Assembly: GCA_002682825.1 (NCBI GenBank)
Contig: NOKP01000010.1
Span: 1,054,001 to 1,118,000 of the forward strand
Length of the DNA stretch: 64,000 nucleotides
Direction: 5' to 3'
From: Neonectria sp. B-13
Lineage: Eukaryota; Ascomycota; Sordariomycetes; Hypocreales; Nectriaceae
This document shows, piece after piece, positions 12,485 through 23,290 of this stretch (its first letter is position 1; the number at the start of each line of letters is the position of its first letter). The translations under genes were made by a program, and so were the position numbers. The notes below the pieces were generated by a model. That model was not told the DNA's origin. It did not search any database and saw only the letters and a list, made by a program, of their open reading frames with translations.

Positions 12485-13892
12485 CTAGAGTTTCGGTGTT
12501 GAAGTGGTAAGCTCGAGTGGTGCAAGTTGTGGGCGATGCGTGGTGAAAGATGAGAGCGGAGAGAAGTTTAGTGCAGCTCGAGATTAGGAACTCTGGTTTT
12601 TAAATCTTAGGCGCAAGGAGATAAGAACACAGAAAACCATGAAACCCAATGAATGGATACTGTTGCTGTGGGCGGCACAGGCTCAGTTACCACTTGGTTA
12701 CCGCTTTGTGGGTGCCTGATTCTTGCAAACGGTGCATTTCCCAGCGTTTGCTCGGAACCACTGAGGGGTCGACCACTGCCTGAAAGAAGCAGATTGTGTT
12801 GAGAGTTAAGAAGAACAGGGCAAGAAACGACCTTGGGCGCCCAGGTAGGTAGCTAGGATGCTATACTCGAGCATCTGTGTGTTGCCTCTCTCCGGGAGGT
12901 GGATCTCGGGGGCGTTGTTCTGAAGAATGGGGTATATAAGCCTCCCCGCGACGCCGCGTTTAACAAAGGCCAGAGTACTTGATCACAACTTCGCAGCCCC
13001 TAGGTAGCTGATATGTCCTTACCAGCATTTTACTGGCCATCTCCGGAGGCGACGGGGGAAGTACAAAACACAACAAGCGAGAACTACGGGCGCGTGGCTG
13101 TTCCGGAAATTATAGTACATTGGCTCCCCGTTAACCCTCGAGTACAAAGACCTCGGACTGCCTCAGAGCTACATCAGTGAACTCGGTGGCAGTGACTGAG
13201 ATCCTTGCATATTAGCAGAATTATCACATTGTTTGTGGCTGAGAGGACATGCACTACACAGATGCTCTATTACCGGCGAGTCGACTACATAATTTCCGAG
13301 CTGGTGGTGGACGGGATCCAGCAGGAGAGGGAGGCCGTCGAACAGGGTGATGAGACGATGGCGTCGTGGACGCAAGTGGACCAAATCTCCGTTTCGATGC
13401 AGCCAAGCACATCGGAAAGCCAAGAAACGATAAGATTGACTGTTGAAACCGTTGGGGTACAAGGACATGGTCGCCGCTGCGTTATTATGGAGGGAGACAT
13501 CAATTATTGCTGAAGTAGCTTTTGCTCCCCCTTACGACGCAGCGGGATTAACTCCAAGGCCTCCTTATACAGCAGCGATGCATCAGATCGGCCACTGCAA
13601 TAGGAAGATGAGATTCTGACATTAAAACATCCTAGGTAGTGTACATTCTGCAGTAGCCACTGCCTCCGTTCCAAATCCAGAGAACTTTCATGTTTGAGTC
13701 CGCCGAAAACAAATAGGCAAGCCAGAATCGTCGATGAGTAAACAGAGATAGAAACAGAACCGACCAACGCAGAGCGGAAAACAAGCGAAACCCCGTTTCA
13801 AAACCATATTCATGAAGTCATAACAGCAAAGCGTTCTAAACATCTCCAGTTTTTGTACATTATCCGTCCTCTATGCGTTGATTTTTTGGGTA
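12485..13892. other. Intergenic region, no supported gene
   Basis: About 1.4 kb. Frames of 70-100 codons occur on both strands near 13.2-13.8 kb, but they overlap each other and lack recognisable motifs. The segment includes the promoter of the 11872-12371 gene and the 3' region of the 13893-14691 gene. Confidence 0.5.
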
Positions 13893-14691
13893 TCAAAATG
13901 GGTGGTGATCGTGGAAGTTGTCAGCCCACTCTGGGCTGAAGTCTGCGAGAGACTGGGCGCCGGCCAGGTCCAGAGCAACCGGGCTCTGGGCATCACCTGG
14001 AGCTTTGTAGCTGCTCAGGTCATAGGCAGCATCGAACGTATGGTAGGGGGACTGAGCCAGGCCGATGAGATCATGGCCAGGGTGAGGCATCAAGTCTGGG
14101 TTGCAGTCCATCGAAGGACCGAACCCGTTTTGAAGTCGAACATCCTCGAGGGAAGCAGGGTTCACGGACAGACCATGGGTCATGTCATCGCTGCAGGGCG
14201 TGAGGAATCGAGGGTTGATATCGTCTCGGTTGTCGGTGAGGTAAGGAGAGGTAGTCGAAGCGGGAGAGAACTGTGCAAGATAAGCAGGTTGGTTATGCTC
14301 CTGCTTGATCTTGGGGGAAGAACCCTGACGCACTTGAGAATAGGATGAAAGACTAACGCCCGACTCCGACTTGACGAGACTATCCTTCTTGGCTTGCGAA
14401 GGCTTCTTGGACTTCGTAACTCGGGATTTGTCGGCGGTGCGAGTCCTCTTCTGCGGCTCGTGGCCGTTGACGGAAGAACGGAACCTGGCAAAACGCATTC
14501 TCGCGGCGTGACCGTTGGTGATGGGTTGCATAAGGACAGGGTCCGCAGCGACTTGGTTCCAGTCAATCTAGAGGAGGGTGAGAAGAAGTTAAGGAGGAGG
14601 TGTCCATTCAAAGACTTACGTCTTTGAGGTTTTTCTGGTTCAGGATAGCCAGAAGGAAGCGAGCCATGGCGTTTTCACTGTTGGGAGTCAT
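13893..14691 (-). CDS. Myb/SANT-like protein with long disordered tail (cluster member 5)
   Basis: Exons (minus): 14620-14691 and 13893-14567, giving 248 residues. The domain begins NSENAMARFLLAILNQKNLKD and joins in phase 0 to IDWNQVAADPVLMQPITNGHAARMRFARFR, so the intron interrupts the Myb/SANT-like fold between helices 1 and 2. This differs from the intron position in the plus-strand paralogues. A basic segment follows (KRTRTADKSRVTKSKKPSQAKK), then a long tail rich in Ser, Pro, Asp and Tyr ending SPEWADNFHDHHPF. It looks like a transcription-activation region, but that is inference. This is the last minus-strand member before the cluster reverses direction. Confidence 0.82.
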
Positions 14692-17600
14692 GTTGATGGT
14701 AGACGAAGACTTTTGCTGAAGATGGAGAGAGAGATGCAGACGGAGTTGCGGATGAAAGGCGGGAAGACGATGATAGGGAGAACAGCACAAGGCTGAAGGA
14801 GTCGATAGGCAGAAGAGGGGAGGAGGCGAGTTAAATACAGCGGGGACTCGGAGTCACTGCATAGAGCCCTAGGCAGCTGAAGATGCCTCAGCGGAGAGAG
14901 TGGGATGAAAATAGCGGCCCAAGATGGTGGAGTAGGGTTTAGATGATGTGAATCCGCGTGAATTCAGGTGACGACGGTAGGAAGGTGTCGGGCGACAAGG
15001 CTGTAAGAGCGATGGAAGGTCGTTTAGTGTGGCAGGCGAGATGGTTGGATGAAGGAGGAACGGGTGACGAGAGGGATGGTTGGGTTAGGAGGTTTGAATG
15101 GCTGAGAGCTGAAGGTAGCTGTGTGGTGGGAGGGATGCGAGTTGTTCCGAGACGTTGGCTAAGAGAAGAGCAGCCAGCAGGAGAATGAGGCGGACGAGAC
15201 ACCGAGGGAATATATAGGCAGGATAGACGTGTGATGGAAAGGGCCCGAGAGTGATACGAGGAGGAATAGGAGAGACGAACGAGCTACGGGGGAAAAGGGT
15301 TGAGGCCCAAAGGGGGCCAACGTGCATTATATGTGAGCAGCACGTTGACTACGACTACTGCCAGTGCCGGTGCCACCATACGCATCACACGCATCTCCAG
15401 GCATTTGTGGGGGAGAGGCTCGGAGCTGCAGGGATGCTAGGGGGGAACTGTGGACAGAACAGTGCGGACGGTGTATTCGTAGGAACAGGGTCTGGGCCTC
15501 AGACTCCCAGAGAGTCAGCGTAGGAGAGAGAAGCAGTGTCTGAGGTGGATGGCGATGATGCCTGTGGTTGCCTGGTGCTACCGACTTTTTTGTTGGCTTT
15601 GGGAGATCCCTCCCAATGACGGAAAACGGGGCGCGACGAGGGGCTGCGGCGGGCGCGAGCACCGCGTACAGTGGTTGCGCCCCCGCCGCTAAGCCCGCTA
15701 AAACCACCACCCACGGGGGGGCGCCCAGCGGATGGGCCCACTAACCTCACTAAAACCGTTCCCCCTGCCGCTCGCTAGGGCCACCACCAGCTTGTGCACC
15801 TACTGGAAGCTGCCCTGGGCTGGCTGCAACCGCAACCACTACAGCGGCTCGCCGCAGGTCCGCAGTTCCACTCACCTCATCCATATCCCGTCCTCTCCGC
15901 TGCAAAAGTCTCAACCAGCATGACAATGTCGAGCCATTGAGACACGGCCAATCTCAATCGTCACGGGAGGAGCCCGGCCATGGAATGAAGCGATCCCAGA
16001 CTCAGACGCTGTCTTAACGACATTTGCCGAAACCTCGTCAAAGAGCCCCGAGGTTCCCGGGCACCACTGTACACGTCGCTCAATTGCGCCGGCGATGCTG
16101 GCAAAGAAAGAATTTTGGCGGAGCATGGCATCGCGGAGCTAAGGTCGGCTTCGACAGGGATATCAAGCCTGGAATGACTGAAACCCAGTGTGACTCATTC
16201 GCGGGTCACCGACGAATTAGCTACATGGACGGCAGGGTATTGAACGCTCCAGTGTGGTGGTCATTCAAACCGTCTTTGGGAAAGCCAAGCCGATATGCGA
16301 TGTGCCGCCTTCTCGCCAGCCCCGACACCACCTATTGGCCCAGCTAACTCAAGCTGTTCCGATTGCCCTCGAGCTGCAAACAGGCCGACAGGACTTTTTT
16401 CTTTTCTCTTCAATCACAAGGCTGGAGGGGTGTGGGCAACGTCCCTGCGCCTGTTGGGACAGCTCCTGTGACATGGACAGGACACAATGCAAGCCCTGTG
16501 ATGGGATCACAACCATGTCTGCCTCAATCGCAAGGAGACAAGAGGCAACGAGCGCAAGGACCTGGTGGTACGCCTCGACGCTAAATTCGTCTCAAGAATG
16601 AAGAGATTGCGCCATGCAGCCGATCCGCCGAGGTTTGCTTCTGACCCTCAGCTGAGGGGTGGCTCTGAAGCATGTCGGATGGGCTGCTGTCCGGGCCATG
16701 GAGGCGGTGATGGACTGGAGCGACGAGCAGCAATTCGACCGCCAGACATGCCCCGGGAGCCAGGAAAATTCGCCGCCTGTGCAAGGCAGCCCGATACACG
16801 CATTGGGATACATCGTGGAGGCATCCATGGTCGCCGCCCGCGCCCCAGGCCAGGAGGTCGTCGTGGAGGGGATGGCATGAAGTGGGCGGGAGACGCGACG
16901 GGCGCGAAGCTTGGTGGGACACTGTGTTGCCTGGTTTCCGCCAAGTGTCCGCGAAAGCACGTGAGCCTTGTAAATTGCTCCTCCTTTTGCCTCCCTGCGG
17001 ACCTTTGGCTCTCGTAATGCCCTGGCTCGCCGGATGCACCGCCCCGGTTTTCTCTTTGCCCCGGCGCCCCCTTGCTGACTGGCGGAGGAGGGCCTGAGGC
17101 TGGGCTTGGCTGGCTTGCTGGCTGGCTCGCTGGCTGGCTGAATGAAGGACTGGACTGGCTAAGGATGATGATGATGATGCTCCGCTGACGAGTTGTACCA
17201 ATACCGTCGTCATTCCGTTTCAACCCTATTCGTCCTCCGTAATCCGTTTACACACCGTTCTGTTATGGATCCCCAGATCGTCGTTGCCAATTGCTCCAGC
17301 TCCTCTGTCCTCCCGGCGTGTTGCGCTTGACTCGGTCGAATACCTCTCATCATGCCACGGGCTAGTTCTCCCGGTTAATCCATGGCCTACCCTCGGCTAA
17401 GTCAACGCATCTACCAGCTTGGCTCAACCCGAATCAGATAGTCCATGTTCAAGAGGCGGGATAGACGAGAAAACGCTCCTCTCGAGTGCTGGAACAAATC
17501 ATTCAAGGCCAGCCTTGCATCATCGACCTCAACCCCAGATAGAAGCTGCTGGAACTGCACTCCCAGGGCAAAGCAACGATTGTGCAACTAGAGCTTCGGA

Positions 17601-17821
17601 TCCACACTTTTTCCGGGCCCCGAATCCTTCCCCGACCAGGCAGCCGCACGGACCACAGCGCGCCTCAATGTCCCCAACCTCCCGCCTCAGCGGCTCCCTT
17701 AGCAATTTCTCACTACCAATTTTCCCATTGATCCAGCCGTCGACTTAACAGCTTCTAACCTCGTCCCGCCTTGGGTCTCGTGCTCTCTTCTCAGTCGTCG
17801 CCCCCACCAGCGTCCATCATC
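14692..17821. other. Gene-free centre between the two divergent arrays
   Basis: About 3.1 kb with no supported gene. Frames of 100-210 codons on both strands near 16.0-17.2 kb overlap each other and have the Arg/Pro/Ala bias of GC-rich noncoding DNA. A ggct-rich repeat lies at 17101-17141. The region must contain promoters for the minus array (left) and the plus array (right), and could be a shared control region. Confidence 0.5.
17101..17141 (+). repeat. GGCT/GGCTTGCT simple repeat
   Basis: Imperfect tetranucleotide repeat of ggct with ggcttgct and ggctcgct variants in the centre between the divergent arrays. Confidence 0.8.
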
Positions 17822-19151
17822 ATGAACAGCAAGAATTGGAATGACAGGGCAGATAAAGACCTCTTCTTTACCATACTGTCGGTGAAAAACATTGGTATCA
17901 TCAGCGGCGCCGAATGGACCACCATCGGTAATCACATGAGGACCCTAGGATACGGCTTCACTAATGAGGGATGTCGGTAAGTCGTTGATGTCCTTACTTA
18001 GTTCTAACTTGTTGTTTCCCCTGAGTACATGTATAAGCTTCCGTCTTTCTACCGATAATATGTTCCAATTCCAAACTACCGGGAGACTTAACAGCCTCGT
18101 TGGCATATGCAAAGCTTGTTTGGCTGCTCCAAGAGCCAATCTTCACTCTCCCCATGACATCATACCAATGTCACCCAAGCATGAGATGGAAGTCCAACTC
18201 ACAAATCTTTAATCGATATTGTTTACTCCTCGAATGTTTCTTGACTGTACCGAAGCTGTGACTAACACGGGACCAGTCAACACTTCCAAGGCCTCCGTCG
18301 GGCCCAGAACAAAGCCGAAATCAATGGCGTCGTCAACGAAAGCTCAAGGAAGACTGATCCAACCATGAACCCCATCACACGTCGTCCTGGACCTGGACGA
18401 GGCCGGCCTAGGAAGCAACCCCTAGCTCCAATCGACGGTGCTCCCATTGACGGTGCTCCCATTGACGGTGATCTTGACTCCGATATCACCGATCCAAATC
18501 ACCCTGGCGCGCATGTCCCCAATGCGCATGTGGTCTCCGCTACTCATGTCCCTGGCACGCATCTCCCCGACGGGCATGTCCCTGGCCCTCCTTCTTCAAG
18601 TCTTGTCCCCCCGGGTCCTCCTCATGTCGCCCCTGAAGCCATGGCTGGTGAGCCGGTGGCCCAGCCGATGCCCCATCCGATCCCGGGGGGTCCTCCCATG
18701 AATTTCCCCAGCCCTCCGCCTGGCCCTGAGCTACCACATAACCCTCCACATCTTCATCCTCTCCAGCACAATCAACACAATCAGCACAATCAACAGCCTC
18801 AGGATCCTCAACTACAGCAGCCTCAATCTCTCCAGGAAGACGCGAGGCCTATTCAAGATCAACCGCCGGTTGATCAGTCGGTTGAGTCGGATACCGAGCC
18901 GATAGTGGCTCCAGAACCGATGGGTCGTGGGCTTGATGACCTCGACGACGACAGTGATGAACCTGATCCGAAGCGGGCACGACTTTCGTCGCCAGAACCG
19001 GCGAAGGAGGTGCTGGATGATGAGGCAGTTTTGGCTCTTGCTGCACACGGTGGCGTTTCAGACCCATTTCAATCAGAGTAAGTGCGGGTTCATTATAGAC
19101 TGAAGACTGAGTGTTCTAACTGTTTTTAGTTTCTCGTATGGAGAAGCTTAG
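17822..19151 (+). CDS. Myb/SANT-like protein with AT-hook and Pro/His/Gln-rich tail (cluster member 6)
   Basis: Exons: 17822-17976, 18277-19077 and 19130-19151, giving 325 residues. The first exon (155 bases, ending in phase 2) encodes WNDRADKDLFFTILSV ... GAEWTTIGNHMRTLGYGFT. The splice continues RQHFQGLRRAQ, the signature of the plus-strand array. The second exon adds GRGRPRK, an AT-hook-like motif, then three PIDGA units, a series of HVP/HVV/HLP units, a QHN repeat and a probable nuclear localisation signal (PDPKRAR). The final 22-base exon gives SDFSYGEA. Intron 1 is 300 bases, long for this genome. Minor-groove DNA binding through the AT-hook is likely; the biological role is unknown. 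Confidence 0.85.
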
Positions 19152-19664
19152 TTTCCAATAGTTTTATGGAACAAATCGGTGCAAGTGAGCGTTGATGTCA
19201 GAGCATCACCTATTCTTACTATAGCGATTGGTTGGCGCACGGAGCAACAGGCCATTGTTGTATTTCCTGAGAGGTTCTTGGTGGGGAACTTTTCGGGCAC
19301 CTTCTGGAGCAGTCGTACAAACATCAACAACGGTCTTGTTTGGAGTTCAAAGATTTAGGTAACGAGGTAGCGGGTTGAACGGATGGTTTTTGGACGGTAT
19401 TTTTATGCACGAGTCAGGTAGGTATATAGAACCCATCTAGCAATGACCTATTTGGCACTGGGAAACAGTCCAGGCAACAAGCGTTTGGAGTTCACAGTCA
19501 CACCTACCATCACTTGTTTTCACTCTTCTTTCCTAAATCTCACACCTGTCTGCAACATAATCCCCATCTCGACCGCACAACACGCAACCACACAACAACA
19601 CCACACGCGACCACACAACAACACCACACACAACCACACACAACCACACAACGACAATCTCATC
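19152..19664. other. Intergenic region with CA-rich leader
   Basis: Promoter region for the next unit. Bases 19573-19655 are a cacaac/cacaca-rich simple repeat immediately upstream of the start codon at 19665. Confidence 0.6.
19573..19655 (+). repeat. CA/CAAC simple repeat in 5' leader
   Basis: Runs of accacaca and acaacaacacc. The position directly before a start codon suggests it is transcribed as leader. Confidence 0.8.
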
Positions 19665-19841
19665 ATGCCTGCAAAGCCCGGTGGCACTGTCTGGGACAAC
19701 TCCGAGTTCCTCATGGAACTAAGCGTCTCCTTCTTCCTAGCTGCGCAGGAGAATGGGGGTATCAGCCCGGAGGTGCGCAAAGGCATCATCGACCATCTCC
19801 AGAACCGCGGCTTCACCACCACCTGGGAGGCTATCCGGTAA
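19665..19841 (+). CDS. Lone Myb/SANT-like first exon (cluster member 7)
   Basis: Unspliced, this is a 58-residue frame: MPAKPGGTVWDNSEFLM ... ISPEVRKGIIDHLQNRGFTTTWEAIR, followed by a stop that is part of a perfect GTAAGT donor (GT at 19838-19839). It matches the first exon of the other plus-strand members, including the GFTTTWEAIR end where they have GYTFTxxAIx, and its phase-2 end. No second exon of the expected QHxxKLRR type follows. An acceptor at about 19902 opens a frame without basic composition. It is either a truncated copy, a lone-domain protein, or an alternative first exon for the downstream gene. Confidence 0.6.
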   Translation: MPAKPGGTVWDNSEFLMELSVSFFLAAQENGGISPEVRKGIIDHLQNRGFTTTWEAIR

Positions 19842-20254
19842 GTTGATGATTTCGCAATTCTTGTCATCTAAGCTCTGTTCTTGGTATCTTTTTTTCCCTT
19901 TAGCATGCTGCTTCTTGTGAAGTTTCTGCGCAAGTTCGCAGTCCTGCTCGTGTTGTGGCTTCGAGCTGGGCGATTGCTCAATGCGCGGCCGGCTGTCGGT
20001 TGCCTGGGTGTTTTTGTTGCCTTTCATCACTTCTCATTCAGTTCTCATCTTTTGTGTTTCGCAATACAAGTGTTTCGCACCAACCTCACACCCTAATACT
20101 TTTCCCTTTCATCTTGCATCTCTCCTTTCTCAGCCCTTGCACATCCTCATCTCTTCGCATCCCAGCGCAACCACCGCAGCCTCTTCTTCATCCACCCCCA
20201 TTTCTCTCCGTCTCATTACCTGCAACATCAACATTTTCTTTACCAAAAGACACA
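19842..20254. other. Spacer and CT-rich leader between lone exons
   Basis: About 410 bases. The stretch 20090-20250 is CT- and CA-rich like the leaders of the neighbouring units, suggesting a separate promoter for the 20255 unit. Confidence 0.5.
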
Positions 20255-20422
20255 ATGGCTGGCCGGCAGACAATGAAGTGGGATGCCAACGTCCACCAAG
20301 ACATCCTCATCTGTCTGTTTCAGCACCTCAAGCTGAGCACCCCGGACTGGGCCAACGTCATGGACGACCTCAAAGATATGGGGTACACTTTTTCGGAGTC
20401 AGCACTTCGGTATGACCTCTGA
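20255..20422 (+). CDS. Lone Myb/SANT-like first exon (cluster member 8)
   Basis: Unspliced, 55 codons: MAGRQTMKWDANVHQDIL ... TPDWANVMDDLKDMGYTFSESALR, then a stop four codons later. A GTATGA donor at 20410 ends the exon in phase 2 after 155 bases, the same length as the first exons at 17822 and 20720. The downstream sequence up to the next unit has no lysine-rich second exon; the nearest acceptor leads into TTTG-repeat sequence. Spliced to the acceptor at 20951 it would read ALRQHVQKLRR, in frame. It may be an alternative first exon or a decayed tandem copy. Confidence 0.6.
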   Translation: MAGRQTMKWDANVHQDILICLFQHLKLSTPDWANVMDDLKDMGYTFSESALRYDL

Positions 20423-20719
20423 TTGCTCAAACTGGTTTTTCTTCTCCTAGGCCTGTGTTTCGAGGCATTCGCGCTGCGTGTCTGTTTGTTTGTTTATTTG
20501 TTTGTTTATTCACTTCCACCTGCACTTTCCATGAACTTCCCACTTCCACCATCACATCACATTCACCCGCATACACATTTTCCACTTTCTCCTCCACACC
20601 TACCCACATACACACTCGCCCATAACATAACACAACACCATACAAGTCTACATCTTGCACCTCACAGCAAACTCTCTTTCCACTCAAGTTTCTATTCTTT
20701 GCACTTTATACCCGCTATC
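20423..20719. other. Spacer with TTTG repeat and CA-rich leader
   Basis: A tttgtttgtttatttg repeat at about 20486-20511 is followed by a CA- and CT-rich leader with several cacat words before the ATG at 20720. Confidence 0.6.
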
Positions 20720-21320
20720 ATGTCGTCAAAGCCAACTCGTGGTTGGGACCCCGCCGCCCACGGAGACCTCCTGCTGGCCTTTATCGCGGAGGCCACTGCA
20801 TCCAAGGCAGTCATCACAAATGTGACTGAGAGGCTCCGTGAGAAGGGATACACTTATTCCTTTGATGCTGTCAAGTACTACATCCTCGTTCTTGCTGCTT
20901 TCGCGTTGAAAACCATAGTATTCTCAAGCACCCGCTAATTCCGATCCCAGCCAGCACGTCCAGAAACTTCGCCGAAACAGAGACGCTGGCGGCGTCCAGG
21001 CCACCGTCGGAGGGACTAGTTCTGCTGCGTCTACTCCTCGAAAGACCGCCACGCCTCGCAAGCGTGCTACCCCTGCCAAAAAGAGCAAGGCCATGGTCAG
21101 CCCCGACGATGAGGACGAGCAAGATGAGAAGCTGAACCTCAAGCTGGAGATGGAATCCGACGAAGAGCACCCCTTTACCCCCAAGCGCCCTGCTAAGCGC
21201 TCCAAGGTTACCCCCAAGTAAGTTTCTCTTCTCTGGTTTTAGCATCTGAGTTTTGGCTAATCTCGCCCGGTGGGTAGGCCCAAGATGGAAGACGAGGATG
21301 AGATGGGGATGGAGGTCTAA
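20720..21320 (+). CDS. Myb/SANT-like protein with basic and acidic tail (cluster member 9)
   Basis: Exons: 20720-20874, 20951-21217 and 21278-21320, giving 154 residues. Exon 1 (155 bases, phase 2) encodes WDPAAHGDLLLAFI ... NVTERLREKGYTYSFDAV. Exon 2 continues NQHVQKLRRNRDAGG, then a tail with TPRKTATPRKRATPAKK and acidic patches. The last exon ends MEDEDEMGMEV. The domain-plus-basic-tail layout is shared with the 22156 gene. Its second exon is also in phase with the lone exons at 19665 and 20255, so it may serve several first exons. Nuclear, DNA-binding function is inferred. Confidence 0.85.
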
Positions 21321-22155
21321 GTCGCCATCGACCTAGAAGCTTATCCCTCGTCGCTGACCTTGAGCTGATCGAAAGCAACACCGCTTGTTCTCGAGAGAGG
21401 ATCACGACATCACTAAGGGGAGGTTACGAGTGAGATGGGTTAATAAGGATGGCCATCATGAGCTCTAGCACAGCCAGATGAAACGCTTCGGTGTGGTCGA
21501 CGAGAAGTGATTTGCTTGCCACGAGTGGCAGTCTAGCCTGCAGTTTATAGCATCTGAGGCGCAAAAAATAAAAACCGTCGTTATTTTACACACGGATAGC
21601 TCCAAGTGCCATTACAATGTCGATAATTGTAGACTCCTCAAGTCAAGAAGTGGGTATTCCTAAAGTTTCTCACCTCGCTGCCTTTACTCTTGGGCATCCT
21701 GAAAACGAACGCTGAGACACGGGAAAATTACAAGCCCAGAAGGAGTTCGAATAAGTTACGAGAGGATCACAGTGAATGCTCTCAATAAGCACGAGCCCAC
21801 GGCACCTTGTTCACTCGTCTCCCGACAACCTGGACGAAACATAACACTCACCTGGTGTGCCGTTTGGCTTGTTCAGCAGGCAACCATATTCTCTATTGGT
21901 ACTACACATGCGATTTTCATTTTCATCCACTCGGTTCTCTTCTTCACTTCCATCCCTTCCTACTAAATCCTAAGGATTATGTGAGCCTCTCCCCGGACCC
22001 CCCACCTACACTACACTGATTTCTTTCTACCTTTCAAGTACACACCATCGGTACACCACAATCTTCCCGCCACAACTCACTTGCCCTTTTCCCTCAGGCC
22101 CACAAACTCCTACACTTCCTTTACGAATTACTATTCGACTCGTCAAGTCATCATC
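21321..22155. other. Intergenic region
   Basis: 3' region of the 20720 gene, then a CT-rich leader and promoter for the 22156 gene. No coding sequence is supported. Confidence 0.5.
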
Positions 22156-22784
22156 ATGCCTGCACCTGACAAGAAGTGGAGTCCCAACGCGGAGCGTGAC
22201 CTCTGCCTTGCCATCATCCTTGGCGGCCAAGAGAGCGAGCGCGCGCGTCACAACTGGCCCAGAGTCTACGACCTCATGACGAACCTCGGATACTCCTTTA
22301 CCAAGGATGCCATCTCGTGAGTTTCCTTCCGCTTTCCTCACATCGACGTCCTTGTCTAACCGGCAACAATACAGGCAGCACTTCACCAAGACCGTGATGA
22401 AGGAGTTCAAGGCCCGGCATGGCACAGTCAGTCTCGGCAGTAGCCCAGCCCCAACTCCCAAGAAGGCATCTACCCCACGAAAGCGCGGCACCCCCACCAA
22501 GCAGTCCAAGGCCAAAGCCAAGGCCGACCTGGACGATGAGGAAATGGACGACGACGAGGAGGTCTTAGAAACGCCTAGCAAGAAGGTCAAGCGTGAGGGT
22601 GGTTTCAAGCCGCTCCCGGTTCTCAAGTCCGAGAGTTCCAGCTCTTCCGGTCGTGAGCGAAGGTTCGCAATACCCCTGAGTCTACGGGGAGTAAAACAGA
22701 TTAGCTAACGCAGATGATAGCGCTACGGTCCAGAACAATGATGCTGAGTTCCAGGCTTGGCTGGGTGCTACCGATGACGCTTAG
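22156..22784 (+). CDS. Myb/SANT-like protein with lysine-rich tail (cluster member 10)
   Basis: Exons: 22156-22316, 22375-22662 and 22721-22784, giving 170 residues. Exon 1 encodes WSPNAERDLCLAIILGG ... HNWPRVYDLMTNLGYSFTKDAIS, ending in phase 2. Exon 2 begins QHFTKTVMKEFKARHG and carries TPKKASTPRKRGTPTKQSK, a histone-H1-like basic stretch, then a very acidic stretch and KKVKRE. The final exon reads SATVQNNDAEFQAWLGATDDA, supported by a GCTAACG branch site and an ATGATAG acceptor. This is the last member of the plus-strand array. Confidence 0.86.
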
Positions 22785-23290
22785 GTGAGAGGACCTCCAT
22801 CGAACAGGAACCAACATCCCGTATGCTACATTGCAAGTGACCGATCTTGGGTTGTAAGGGCGAGTGAGGGAACAGTTTGTTCGACAGTGAACTTAGGATG
22901 GGACACAGTCGGTGTGGGGAGACCGAGATAACATCAAAGGAGAACTAAAAGTATATGAAAGTTAGAATATGACCTTACTCCCAGCTCGTCATCTTGACTG
23001 CGGATCTTATGCTTGTGTTTGGTTTTGTGACATCCAGGATACGAGCTACCCTAGAGGTGCCGCGAGCTTATGGTGCCAGAACCTTGACCTCATGTTAGCC
23101 AACCCGTGCGGTAGTTAATGTTCGTCTATGAATAATAATACCGTTCAATCGCAGATGAAATGCATTGAGAAAACTGTCTACCGGAGCCTGCCGCGTGCTG
23201 TTGATGGGGACTATTCGCCATACGAAGTACAAAACCACTAAATCCTCAGATCTCCTGAAACGCCACCCGAAGCCCGAAAAGCACCTTGCA
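22785..23290. other. Convergent intergenic region
   Basis: 3' untranslated regions of the 22156 gene and of UFD1, which converge here. No coding sequence is seen. Confidence 0.6.

Noticed and set aside
16581..17223. Overlapping frames of 120-210 codons between the two arrays
   Set aside because: They overlap each other in different frames and have low-complexity Ser/Ala/Gln and Pro/Arg content from GC-rich DNA and the GGCT repeat. No motif is visible.
19737..20030. A 97-codon minus-strand frame with a lysine-rich part opposite the lone exon at 19665
   Set aside because: It resembles the basic tails of the cluster, but its start lies in spacer sequence and it overlaps a clear sense exon. The basic composition can arise from CT-rich sense DNA.
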